Shown here in pieces: positions 26,120 to 34,598 of a DNA stretch of 64,000 nucleotides (its first letter is position 1; the number at the start of each line of letters is the position of its first letter). Location: NCBI GenBank assembly GCA_018826895.1, contig JAHJYA010000029.1, forward strand, positions 48,447 to 112,446, in the 5' to 3' direction. Made by a program: the position numbers and the translations under genes. The stretch is from Gammaproteobacteria bacterium. GTDB taxonomy: Bacteria; Pseudomonadota; Gammaproteobacteria; Pseudomonadales; Pseudomonadaceae. The notes beneath the pieces were generated by a model. That model saw only the letters and a program-made list of their open reading frames with translations. It was not told the DNA's origin and searched no databases.

Positions 26120-27325
26120 TCAGATTCGCTCGATAATGGTGGCTATACCCATGCCGCCGCCGACGCAGAGCGTGGCCAGGCCGTAGCGCAACTGGCGTTT
26201 CTCCAGCTCGTCGAGCAGCGTGCCGAGGATGGCGCAACCGGTCGCGCCCAACGGGTGGCCCATGGCGATGGAGCCGCCGTTGACGTTGACCCTGTCCTCG
26301 CTCACGCCCATGTCCTTCATGAACTTCATCACCACCGAGGCAAAGGCCTCGTTGACCTCGAACAGGTCGATGTCGGCAATTTTCAGCCCGGCCTTGGCCA
26401 GCGCCTTGCGCGTGGCTGGCGCGGGGCCGGTGAGCATGATGGTTGGATCGCTGCCGGTCACGGCGGTGGCGACTATCCGCGCGCGCGGCTTGAGCCCCAG
26501 CTCGCGGCCCTTGGCCTCGGAGCCGATCAGCATCAACGCAGCACCGTCGACAATCCCGGAGCTGTTGCCCGGCGTATGGATATGCTCGATCCGCTCGACA
26601 TGGCTGTAGACGCGCAGCGCAGTGGCATCGAAGCCCATCTGCCCCATCATCTCGAAGCTCGGCTTGAGCGTGCCCAGCCCTTCGAGGGTGGAGTCGCCGC
26701 GAATAAACTCATCATGATCGAGCAGCACGATGCCGTTCTGATCGGCGACCGGCACCAACGACTTGCTGAACGAACCATCGGCACTGGCACGGGCGGCTTT
26801 TTGCTGCGAGCGCAGGGCAAAGGCATCGACATCGGCGCGGCTGAAGCCTTCCAGGGTAGCGATCAGATCTGCGCCTATGCCCTGCGGCACGAAGTCGGTC
26901 TGGATATTGGTCGCCGGGTCCATCACCCAGGCACCGCCGTCCGAGCCCATGGGGATGCGCGACATCGACTCGACACCGCCGACCACCACCAGGTCCTCGA
27001 AGCCTGAACGCACTTTCATCGCACCCAGGTTGACCGCCTCCAGACCCGAGGCGCAAAAACGGTTGAGTTGCACACCCGACACGCTGACATCCCAACCGGC
27101 AACCATGGCCGCCGTCTTGGCGATATCGGCGCCCTGATCGCCCACCGGCGTCACGCAGCCCAGCACCACATCGTCGACCTGGCTGGTATCCAGCCCCGTG
27201 CGCACCTGCAAGGTACGCAGCAGGCCAGCCACCAAGTCGACCGGCTTGACGCTGTACAACGCGCCGCCCTTCTTGCCCTTGCCGCGCGGCGTACGCACGG
27301 CGTCGTAGATAAATGCCTCAGTCAT
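26120..27325 (-). CDS. Acetyl-CoA acyltransferase (thiolase)
   Basis: A 401-residue thiolase. Active-site cysteine in [19 protein letters not shown], histidine in [17 protein letters not shown], and the second cysteine in [15 protein letters not shown], all at the usual spacing. It cleaves 3-ketoacyl-CoA to acetyl-CoA and a shortened acyl-CoA. First gene of the pair with the FadB-like enzyme. Whether long-, medium- or branched-chain acyl-CoAs are the real substrates cannot be told. An intergenic region of about 550 bases beyond its start carries the PIN-like remnant. Confidence 0.94.
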   Translation of the reverse strand: MTEAFIYDAVRTPRGKGKKGGALYSVKPVDLVAGLLRTLQVRTGLDTSQVDDVVLGCVTPVGDQGADIAKTAAMVAGWDVSVSGVQLNRFCASGLEAVNLGAMKVRSGFEDLVVVGGVESMSRIPMGSDGGAWVMDPATNIQTDFVPQGIGADLIATLEGFSRADVDAFALRSQQKAARASADGSFSKSLVPVADQNGIVLLDHDEFIRGDSTLEGLGTLKPSFEMMGQMGFDATALRVYSHVERIEHIHTPGNSSGIVDGAALMLIGSEAKGRELGLKPRARIVATAVTGSDPTIMLTGPAPATRKALAKAGLKIADIDLFEVNEAFASVVMKFMKDMGVSEDRVNVNGGSIAMGHPLGATGCAILGTLLDELEKRQLRYGLATLCVGGGMGIATIIERI

Positions 27326-27436
27326 GCAGTCCTCGCAGATGCAGCCGCTGCCGCCGATCGGCGTAGCGCGTGGGTGGTCCGGTTGCTGTCACCATAGCGC
27401 GGCATACATTTCACTCAATGACCGATCCGCTCAGGT

Positions 27437-27590
27437 CCGTTGACCGCTCGGCTCAGACCAACGATCAAATAACGCAAGAAGGCAAACGCAGGCATCTAGC
27501 TCAAGGGGCGATGTCGATAACCCAGCGACCTTCATAACCTCTGACGCCTAGTCTGCGGTCCTTAGTAATCAAGGCGTCTATCCCTAGTCG
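27437..27590. repeat. Long direct repeat, copy 1 (left flank of helicase island)
   Basis: About 150 bp that recur in the same orientation at 31994-32145 with many substitutions; identical cores include gatgtcgataacccagcgac and ggtccttagtaatcaaggcg. The pair brackets the helicase-PLD gene. The shared sequence begins at ccgttgaccgct. Confidence 0.85.
27501..27590 (-). pseudogene. C-terminal remnant of a PIN-like protein, copy 1
   Basis: Read on the minus strand, the direct repeat encodes GIDALITKDRRLGVRGYE, then GRWVIDIAP and a stop. The pattern (LITKDRRL near the end of a short protein) resembles the last acidic motif of PIN-domain toxins such as VapC. There is no start or upstream domain, so only the last 30 or so codons remain. 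The family call is tentative. Confidence 0.5.
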
Positions 27591-27877
27591 CTTGTCCGTA
27601 GAGTTCGCTTATCTATAAAGAAGTAACAAATAGACTGTTCACCCCTCCTTAATTCTGGAGTGAGTGCAAAAACGCCGTCCCCGTCAGTTCAAAAAGCACG
27701 GTTTGACCGGATGCGATCATGCTGTTTCAGCCTGGTTTCGCAACAACTCGGTACATGCACGGGAATTGGTGATGGAGATTTCAGGTTTTCTGAATAATTA
27801 GTGCATTCGACACCCGGCCTGCAAACAGGACGGCGGTAGCCCGGAGGCGGATTCCAGGCTGCCCCGAACATGTCACC

Positions 27878-30800
27878 TCAATAAATAGGGTCGATACGCT
27901 TCGCAAGGTGCTGCCGATGGATACTAATCTCGCTCGTCACGTCCGGCCCTTCATAAACCATCGAAGTTTCATAATTGGCCCCTGTACCACGGTTTGCACT
28001 GAACCAGTTGAATGACCCCATGCACAGCAGATCATCATCGGCCATGACGATTTTGCTATGCACCTTGCGCACGACATGAGACTCGATCTTCTGGCCTCGC
28101 AGGGCCGACAGGGCATGTTTGAGCGCATCACTGGGGTTCTTTTCCCATTGCACGCCGGAATTGAAATCCAGATCGGTATAAACCTTCACATTGACGCCAC
28201 GCGCCACCGCGGCGCTCATAGCGTCCCAGGCACCGATATCATGAATGCGCTGCAAAATGATCCACGGCGAAACAATGTGCACTTCATGTGTCGCAGTGGA
28301 CAGCGTCTTGAGCAGGAAACAATCATGGGCCGGAGCATTGATCAGATGGCTCAAAGTTGAGCGGGAGGTTTGCAGATCCTTGCGCGGCTGGTATTGGAAA
28401 AACAGTTCGCTGGCAGCATCGCGCAGCAGGTATTCAGCCAGCAAGCCTCGCGGTTGGGCCTCAGGCACCATACCGAACAGGTCCATATCACCAAATACCA
28501 GGAAGCTGTCCTTCGCGCGGGATACTGCGACGTTCAGCATACTTGAGCGACTGTCGATAAAACCGCCGTTGGCATGTTTGGAATACACTGCAGAAAAGAT
28601 CACCACAGGCCGCGCTGCACCTTGGAAGGAATGCACAGTGCCGACTGTCAGTTCGCCGTCACCCTTGCCCGTTTTGATACCGCGGGCATCGCATGCCTCG
28701 GCGATAGCCTGGGATTGCGCGCCAAAGGGCGTGATAACACCAACGATTTTCCACAGATCCTGGCCGTAAAGCGCCTTAAGTTGCGAGCGATGGGCGACGA
28801 GCCATTCTGCGATGGTTTCAGCTTCAAGACGGTTCATCCGACTACGGCCATTCTGCTGCTGGCAAATACCATCGACGTGCAGATAACCCAATGCTGGTAA
28901 TCCACCTTGAGGCTTTTCACCACGCCTGGGCACCAGCTTGCCTTGATAGCAGAGGGCGTTGCAGTAATCGACAATCGAGTCGTAGCAACGACGATGCTCA
29001 TACAGAAACATGCCGCGTTCCATGTCGGTGTCGTAATGATAGCGACTGGCATTCTGAGCAATATGCATCACGCTGCCCGATGAGGCACTGACACCGGTAG
29101 CGCATAGCTTTTCGTAAGCCTCATTCACAGCGACCCGTGGCAGCAGACAGGCGCTCATCAGGTTGCCAATATCCACCGAAGCGGGAATCGACCAAATGGG
29201 TTCGATTTGCAGGGTATCGCCAATAACCAGCGCTTTTTTAGCCAGAGCAAAGGAGGCACCCGCCACTTCCGGCAAGACCTGACCGGCTTCATCGACGATC
29301 AACAAGTCAATGAGCTCGTACATGTAGCTTTCGTCGTAACCACTGCCGTTGTATTTACTGCCTTTCAGATAGCTGGGCAGCATGAAAAAGGTGGAGACCA
29401 CACAAGGGGTCAATTTCATCCAGCGGTGCCAGCGTTTCTCCAGAGTCTTGCGGCCGTTTGCTTTGGGGTTTTTCAGGATATCCGGCAATGTCTGCTCAAG
29501 CTCAAGCAACCAGCGCCCTTCCCAGTAATGCGTACTCAACAGGAAAATCGGAAAGCGTATGCGGGTATCGGCCAGTGAATCACAATCGCCAAGAGTCATA
29601 TCACGGGTAATAGCATCCGCAGGCAGTTGCAGAGGCTGCAATGCCACCTGCCAGTTCGCCAGGCATTGCTCAGTCACTCGCAGCAAGCCTTCACCTTTGA
29701 TGACTTTGGCTTCCAGGGTAGCGATTTCGTCAGTAACAGCCTTGCGCCAGGCCGCCAGTGTCTCACCGATTGCCGATACATTGCTCAACGAGCCCAGCTG
29801 TTCCAGTTGAGTCTCACTGAGCAACGTCTGCGACGTTTGTGGAACAACGCTATTGTTTTGCTCGATATGCAGGCGAGCCCGCAGCAGACGTTTCTGCTGC
29901 ACAGGCCCAAGCCAGGCAAACAACACGTACCAGATCGGCTCATTGACCAGGTACTGGCGAAATGAGGTTTCCAGAGCTTTGAGTTGAGTACTTTCGGCCT
30001 TGAGTTTCTGCACATCCTCAAGCGTGTTCTTGATGCTGGCATCTGGGGCGTCGCCCCATTCGGATCGAAGTGCCTGACGGGCATCAACAAGCGCATACCA
30101 CGACTGCTCGATCTTCTGCAGCTCGTCGGCGCGAGCTTGCAACGCCAGATGCAACTGCTTGACCGCGGCTTCGACCGTTAGCGACGCGATGCCTGAAAAA
30201 GCCACCCTGGCGTTGCTCAACCATTCGGTTTGCGCACGAGCCAAGTAGTTTGCCGACTCGACATTGGTAAAGAAGCTCTGGCTCTGGTATTTGCGTACCG
30301 TTTCAGGGTCAGCAGATGAACTCGCAAAATAGGCCCCGAAACTGTTGATATCCGGCAACCAGCGTCCCGCAAAGGGTCCGTTACCCTTGGCAAAGTCCGA
30401 ACCGAAGGCATCGAGAATATTGGTAACGGCCTGATTGTTGGTGGAACTGGCCACAATCACCGGAGGTTCAGTCTGAGCAAGCGCCGACTCGGCCCACAAC
30501 GAAGCGACCACAGATAGGAGCAACGTTGTCTTGCCGGTTCCGGGCGGCCCGTTCACCCCCAGAATATCGCCGTGCCGGGATGCCAGAAAATGTGCCAGAG
30601 CATCTCGTTGCTCATCGGCTAAGGAATATTGATCGCTGGCATGCCCCAGGCGCGCTGCAAAACCTGCGTTTTTTGGCAGGCAGGGTTCGGGAGCAAGGGT
30701 TACCTGACTGGCATAGCGCTCAAAAAGTGCACTGTTGGGGTTTGTATCACGCATGTGATCGTACAGGCGCACAATATGCTGGCTGGCACCAGATATCTTT

Positions 30801-31408
30801 TCTTCCTTGAATAGACACCACTCACTCGAGAGTTCATACCCGTTGTCGCCTTGCAGCCAGCCTGGGCTGACGTCCTCTACAAAGCGCTCACAAAACGCCA
30901 GGTAGGCAGCCCATTGCTTAGCATATTCATCAACGTTCGCCGCCTGACCATCTTCCGGCGGCTCAAAGCCAGGCAGCGTGTTGACCGCCAGAAAAGAATC
31001 GACACCTGCCACATCACCCAGCGAGAAACAGCCCGACTCCAGAGGTTCGAGAATATCGCGCGGTATGACGGTATTGGCAGTCGGGAAAAGTTGCCCGTGA
31101 CGATTGACTCGCACGTGCCCGATCAATGGCGTCACTATGGCATGCATGCCGCTGCGGACTTTGCCGTGCTCCAGACGCGCTTTGAAAACCCAGGGCCGAA
31201 TACTGACTTCAATGCTCTGGCATCGCTCGGCTTCATCCTTGAACAAAGATGAGACGGTCTCGCGCCCCAAATAACCCGACTGCAAGGCCTCGAACGAAAG
31301 GCGAATATGAGAGCTCAGGCCATCAAACTTGAGACCACCGGCATCATTCTCGGCATCGACCAAAGAGTTGCGCCAATATTTGGCAAATTTGAGAGCGTTT
31401 TCGTTCAT
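27878..31408 (-). CDS. SF1 (UPF1/DNA2-like) helicase fused to phospholipase D nuclease domain, Mokosh type II-like
   Basis: A 1176-residue protein. An N-terminal domain of about 260 residues is followed by a superfamily 1B helicase core: Walker A GPPGTGKT at residues 287-294, a large helical insertion (about 400-580), Walker B LIVDEAGQ, then ITPFGAQSQ, VHSFQGAARPVVIFSAVY and LNVAVSRAKD. The last 150 residues form a PLD domain with one HxK motif (VHSKIVMADDD, then GSFNW), giving one half of a nuclease active site that normally dimerises. This layout is that of MkoC, the single protein of Mokosh type II, which protects against phages. The gene stands alone between direct repeats, and its base composition is slightly less GC-rich than its neighbours. 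Antiphage function is inference from architecture. Confidence 0.85.
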   Translation of the reverse strand: MNENALKFAKYWRNSLVDAENDAGGLKFDGLSSHIRLSFEALQSGYLGRETVSSLFKDEAERCQSIEVSIRPWVFKARLEHGKVRSGMHAIVTPLIGHVRVNRHGQLFPTANTVIPRDILEPLESGCFSLGDVAGVDSFLAVNTLPGFEPPEDGQAANVDEYAKQWAAYLAFCERFVEDVSPGWLQGDNGYELSSEWCLFKEEKISGASQHIVRLYDHMRDTNPNSALFERYASQVTLAPEPCLPKNAGFAARLGHASDQYSLADEQRDALAHFLASRHGDILGVNGPPGTGKTTLLLSVVASLWAESALAQTEPPVIVASSTNNQAVTNILDAFGSDFAKGNGPFAGRWLPDINSFGAYFASSSADPETVRKYQSQSFFTNVESANYLARAQTEWLSNARVAFSGIASLTVEAAVKQLHLALQARADELQKIEQSWYALVDARQALRSEWGDAPDASIKNTLEDVQKLKAESTQLKALETSFRQYLVNEPIWYVLFAWLGPVQQKRLLRARLHIEQNNSVVPQTSQTLLSETQLEQLGSLSNVSAIGETLAAWRKAVTDEIATLEAKVIKGEGLLRVTEQCLANWQVALQPLQLPADAITRDMTLGDCDSLADTRIRFPIFLLSTHYWEGRWLLELEQTLPDILKNPKANGRKTLEKRWHRWMKLTPCVVSTFFMLPSYLKGSKYNGSGYDESYMYELIDLLIVDEAGQVLPEVAGASFALAKKALVIGDTLQIEPIWSIPASVDIGNLMSACLLPRVAVNEAYEKLCATGVSASSGSVMHIAQNASRYHYDTDMERGMFLYEHRRCYDSIVDYCNALCYQGKLVPRRGEKPQGGLPALGYLHVDGICQQQNGRSRMNRLEAETIAEWLVAHRSQLKALYGQDLWKIVGVITPFGAQSQAIAEACDARGIKTGKGDGELTVGTVHSFQGAARPVVIFSAVYSKHANGGFIDSRSSMLNVAVSRAKDSFLVFGDMDLFGMVPEAQPRGLLAEYLLRDAASELFFQYQPRKDLQTSRSTLSHLINAPAHDCFLLKTLSTATHEVHIVSPWIILQRIHDIGAWDAMSAAVARGVNVKVYTDLDFNSGVQWEKNPSDALKHALSALRGQKIESHVVRKVHSKIVMADDDLLCMGSFNWFSANRGTGANYETSMVYEGPDVTSEISIHRQHLAKRIDPIY

Positions 31409-31708
31409 CGTCCTGATTCATATTGATCCGTGGAGGGGCAGAACCTTAACAGACAACCAAATGATGCCATATAGCCTTTAAACAGCATCCAGATCTCCCC
31501 GCTCACTCTTTTTGACTGGTCTATCGTTGAACCTAATCGCCCATGAAGGGGCCGCCGTTCAGAACATGAAGAAGTCTATGAAGAAGCGGGTGATGACGAC
31601 ATTCGCTACAACTCTACTGCAGGGTAGCGTCACGGTCCTTGCCGAGATCAAGCTGGAGAAAAGCGTCCGGCACGACGTTAATGACCACACTGGTGAGCGC
31701 ATCCGGGA

Positions 31709-31994
31709 TCAGGCTTTCAGGCCATCCACAGCTTTGGAGATGTTGTAGATCACAAAGCTGACAACCGCGATCCAGCCAATCACCGGGATAACAGCCAGTG
31801 TCATGATCAGCACTGAAGCAGCAGAGCAGGCATAACAGCACACCTGCTCACCGCCACGGCGCATGCCGCGTACCGGGCAGGCGTCCAGGCCTACCGCCAG
31901 TTTCAGGTGACGCTCCGGGCGGGCCAGGCAGTTGGTCACATCAAAGCTGTACCAGGCATCGTCGACCCAGACTTCTGCACAGGCGTGACTGGCC
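31709..31994 (-). pseudogene. Partial duplicate of the transglutaminase gene fused to a membrane segment
   Basis: The upstream part of this frame (about 31838-31994) encodes VWVDDAWYSFDVTNCLARPE and PVRGMRRGG, nearly identical to the C-terminus of the transglutaminase at 33801-34598, with clear DNA similarity. The catalytic cysteine region is absent. The frame then runs into about 45 unrelated residues, including ASVLIMTLAVIPVIGWIAVV, a membrane helix, before a stop. An internal ATG at 31939 would allow a 76-residue protein. Its upstream end abuts direct-repeat copy 2, so it looks like a rearrangement scar; whether the fusion is expressed is unknown. Confidence 0.7.
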
Positions 31995-32145
31995 CGTTGA
32001 CCGCTTAGCTCAGACGAACGGTCAAACAGCGCGAGAAGCTAAACGCAAGCGTCTAGCTCAAGGGACGATGTCGATAACCCAGCGACCTTCATAACCTATG
32101 GCTCCTAGCCTGCGGTCCTTAGTAATCAAGGCGTCTATAGCTAGC
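31994..32145. repeat. Long direct repeat, copy 2 (right flank of helicase island)
   Basis: Matches 27437-27590 in the same orientation with scattered substitutions. It begins directly at the end of the transglutaminase fragment. The 31409-31708 stretch on the inner side holds no credible gene. Confidence 0.85.
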
Positions 32146-32146
32146 C
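32058..32146 (-). pseudogene. C-terminal remnant of a PIN-like protein, copy 2
   Basis: The minus strand of the second repeat encodes LAIDALITKDRRLGAIGYE, then GRWVIDIVP and a stop, the same tail as copy 1 with five or so changes. Preservation of frame and stop in both copies suggests both derive from a real gene end. No start is present. Confidence 0.5.
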
Positions 32147-32322
32147 TCAGGCCACCCCTACAGTTAAATCACGCCACCGGTAATCCGTTGTCAGGTCGGC
32201 GCTGCAGGAGTCGTCGCCGGGTTTTGCCGGGGCGATTTGAATGATCGTCATGAGGCGTGGCGTTGCATCCGCACAGTAGGCGGCGCAACCAAACGCCGTA
32301 AAAAACAACAAGGCCAACCGCC

Positions 32323-32418
32323 ATGTTCAATCCTATGAAAATGCGCCAGGCAGGCATGATTGTATTTGCTACTGCCGTGATCCTGATCTTGCCCAACCTC
32401 ACCCGTCTGGTCAGCTAA
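32323..32418 (+). CDS. 31-residue single-helix membrane protein
   Basis: A short frame beginning MFNPMKMRQAGMIVFATAVI and ending NLTRLVS, one hydrophobic helix with a basic N-terminal side, so the N-terminus is likely cytoplasmic. AAGG lies about ten bases before the ATG. The gene is too short for standard gene finding. It stands in the gap between the repeat scar and the rhodanese gene, on the rhodanese strand. I cannot name the family. Confidence 0.5.
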   Translation: MFNPMKMRQAGMIVFATAVILILPNLTRLVS

Positions 32419-32550
32419 CGCTGAGCATCACCTCTGCCAGTGCACCCTGCGCGCTCCCTTGGAGTGCGTCGGCGGCGGCAGCCCAATCTGCAACCATCTG
32501 GAAGTCAGCGCCTGTGCTAGTGTGATTTCACTAAGCCTAAGGAGCACGCC

Positions 32551-32910
32551 ATGCGCAGCCTATTTGCCACCCTCTGCCTACTTATCAGCCTGCCCCTATT
32601 GGCTGGCGAAGCGGAACTCGGCGCCGCCCTGGCGGCCTTGCAGTCACCCGACAGTGTGCTGATCGACGTACGCAGCGCCGAGGAATTTGCCGCTGGCGCC
32701 TTGCCCGGCGCCGAGCAAATCGACCCGGAACAGATCGCCAGCCGCATTGGCGAGCTTGCCCCTGACAAAGCCGCGCCGATCATCCTTTACTGCCAGAGTG
32801 GGCGCCGTTCCGGCATCGCAGAAGAAAACCTGCGCGCCCTGGGCTACAGCAACCTGATCAACGCCGGTAGCTATGAAGATCTGAAACACGCTCTGGAGTC
32901 CCAGGATTGA
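32551..32910 (+). CDS. Periplasmic rhodanese-like protein
   Basis: A 119-residue single-domain rhodanese with a signal peptide (MRSLFATLCLLISLPLLAG). The catalytic cysteine loop reads YCQSGRRSGIA, an active-type CxxGxR, and LIDVRSAEEFAAGALPGA is the conserved N-terminal CH2-like motif. Such PspE-like proteins transfer sulfane sulfur in the periplasm. AAGGAG precedes the ATG. The stop overlaps the TTG start of the next gene, so the pair is co-translated. Confidence 0.92.
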   Translation: MRSLFATLCLLISLPLLAGEAELGAALAALQSPDSVLIDVRSAEEFAAGALPGAEQIDPEQIASRIGELAPDKAAPIILYCQSGRRSGIAEENLRALGYSNLINAGSYEDLKHALESQD

Positions 32911-33716
32911 ACGCACGTTGCCTCTGCATCGCCCTGTTGCTCCTGCTGCCCTTCACCCATCTGCATGCCGCCGAGTTGACGCTGGAGTTGGGCACCCGCA
33001 GCCAGCGCCTGAGCAGTGCGCAACTGCTCGCCCACCCGCAGGCGCAAACGGTCGAGATCCGCGACGATGTCAGTTATAAGCGCACCATGCGCTACCGCGC
33101 CGTGCCCTTGGCGACGCTGCTGCAAGGCGTGCAGCCGGGCGATCACCTGCAACTGGTAGCGAGCGACGGCTTTGCCGCCGAACTCTCCGCAGCCCCTGCA
33201 TTGAGCCAGACCGGTAGCCAGGCTTGGCTGGCCATTGAAGACCCAGCCCAGCCCTGGCCGCCTCTGGGCGGTGGCAAACCCAGCGCTGGGCCGTTCTACC
33301 TGGTCTGGCAAAACCCCGCGGCCAGCCAGATTGGCCCCGAACAATGGCCATTCCAGTTGGCCAGCATCCGCACACTGGCCCCGGTGGTGCAGCGTTTCCC
33401 CCAGCTACTGCCCGCCGCTGACGCCAGCCCGACGGTACAGGCCGGATTTGCCCAGTATCAGAAAAACTGCATGGCCTGCCACCGGCTGAATGGCGCGGGC
33501 GACTCGCAATTCGGTCCGGACCTGAATATTCCGCATAACCCGACGGAGTATTTCAGCGGCAATTTTCTGCGCCGCTATATCCGCGATCCCCAGAGCCTGC
33601 GCCGTTGGCCGCAGGGCAAGATGCCGGGGTTTGCGCTTGAGGTGATGAGTGAGGCGCAGCTAAGCGAGTTGCTTGAGTATTTGCAGCATATGGCGGGGAG
33701 GAAGGTACAACCCTGA
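32907..33716 (+). CDS. Cytochrome c with N-terminal molybdopterin-oxidoreductase-like domain
   Basis: A 269-residue exported protein starting at TTG 32907, overlapping the rhodanese stop by four bases. After the signal peptide (CIALLLLLPFTHLHAA), residues 22-165 resemble a small SUF/YedY-type beta domain (TLELGTRSQRL, YRAVPLATLLQGV, LVASDGFAAEL, with a PxxGPFYLVW stretch). A class I cytochrome c domain follows, with the single haem site CMACH at about residue 190 and methionine ligand candidate in GKMPGF. It is probably a periplasmic electron carrier for sulfur or other oxidation; the pairing with rhodanese hints at sulfur chemistry, as inference. Confidence 0.85.
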   Translation: MNARCLCIALLLLLPFTHLHAAELTLELGTRSQRLSSAQLLAHPQAQTVEIRDDVSYKRTMRYRAVPLATLLQGVQPGDHLQLVASDGFAAELSAAPALSQTGSQAWLAIEDPAQPWPPLGGGKPSAGPFYLVWQNPAASQIGPEQWPFQLASIRTLAPVVQRFPQLLPAADASPTVQAGFAQYQKNCMACHRLNGAGDSQFGPDLNIPHNPTEYFSGNFLRRYIRDPQSLRRWPQGKMPGFALEVMSEAQLSELLEYLQHMAGRKVQP

Positions 33717-33800
33717 GGCCGTGGCACTGGTTGATGAACATCCAGGTGCGCGGCCTGCCAGAATGGCCCCTCTGCCGTTGCGGCAAAGGGGCTGGGCGGA

Positions 33801-34598
33801 TTACTGCTGCTGTACGCGCAACACCGGCGAGACCAGCACATGGGCGCACATCTGCTCACCGCCACCACCACGGCGCATGCCACGTACCGGGCAGGCATCG
33901 AGGTAGTCGAGGCCCACGGCGAGTTTCAGGTGACGTTCCGGGCGGGCCAGGCAGTTGGTTACGTCAAAGCTGTACCAGGCATCGTCGACCCAGGCTTCGG
34001 CCCAGGCGTGGCTGGCCAGGTGATCGTGGCTGTCGGTGAACAGGTAGCCAGATACATAGCGCGCCGGAATACCCAGGCTACGCGCGCAAGCGAGAAACGC
34101 ATGGGCGTGATCCTGGCAAACACCTTGGCCACCGGCAAAAGCCTGGGCCGCGCTGGTGTCCACCACCGTGCTGCCGGGCTGGTAGCTGATGTGTGCGTTG
34201 AGCGCATGCATCAGATCAATCAATCCATGGCGATCCTGGCGGGCAGCGCACTGCTGGCGGGCGAAGGCACGCAGGGCCTCGTCCGCTTCGGTCAGGCGAG
34301 TGAAGCGCAGGAATGGCAGAGGAGATTGCGCCTCGTGCTCGGCCTCGCGCTGCTCATCAATGACCACCTGACCACTGGCGCTGATGACGATGGACTCATG
34401 CGGCTCGTCCAGGGTCAGCACATGCAGAATATTGCCGTAAGGGTCGAGCTGCGCCCGGGTCGGGCGCGGCAGCTTGAGCTGCCAGTCGATCACCTGCTGG
34501 CGCTCGCTGTCGTGGGGCGTCATGCGCAGGTACTGAATGCTGCCGCGTACCTGATCGTCATAGTGATAGGTGGTGTCATGGCTTATGGACAGTCTCAT
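33801..34598 (-). CDS. Transglutaminase-like protease family protein
   Basis: A 265-residue protein. It begins with the bacterial transglutaminase N-terminal beta domain (MRLSISHDTTYHYDDQVRGS) and then the core with the catalytic triad: cysteine in GGQGVCQDHAHAFLACAR, histidine in SHAWAEAWVDDAWYSFDVTN and the following aspartate. Last gene of a three-gene operon (ATP-grasp, alpha-E, transglutaminase); its ATG overlaps the alpha-E stop by four bases. A partial second copy of its C-terminus occurs at 31838-31994. These operons are widespread and predicted to make or cleave a peptide-type bond, but the substrate is unknown. Confidence 0.92.
   Translation of the reverse strand: MRLSISHDTTYHYDDQVRGSIQYLRMTPHDSERQQVIDWQLKLPRPTRAQLDPYGNILHVLTLDEPHESIVISASGQVVIDEQREAEHEAQSPLPFLRFTRLTEADEALRAFARQQCAARQDRHGLIDLMHALNAHISYQPGSTVVDTSAAQAFAGGQGVCQDHAHAFLACARSLGIPARYVSGYLFTDSHDHLASHAWAEAWVDDAWYSFDVTNCLARPERHLKLAVGLDYLDACPVRGMRRGGGGEQMCAHVLVSPVLRVQQQ

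Noticed and set aside
31512..31748. 78-codon plus-strand frame after the helicase gene
   Set aside because: No motif, no clear ribosome binding site, odd composition, and it overlaps the transglutaminase-fragment frame on the other strand.
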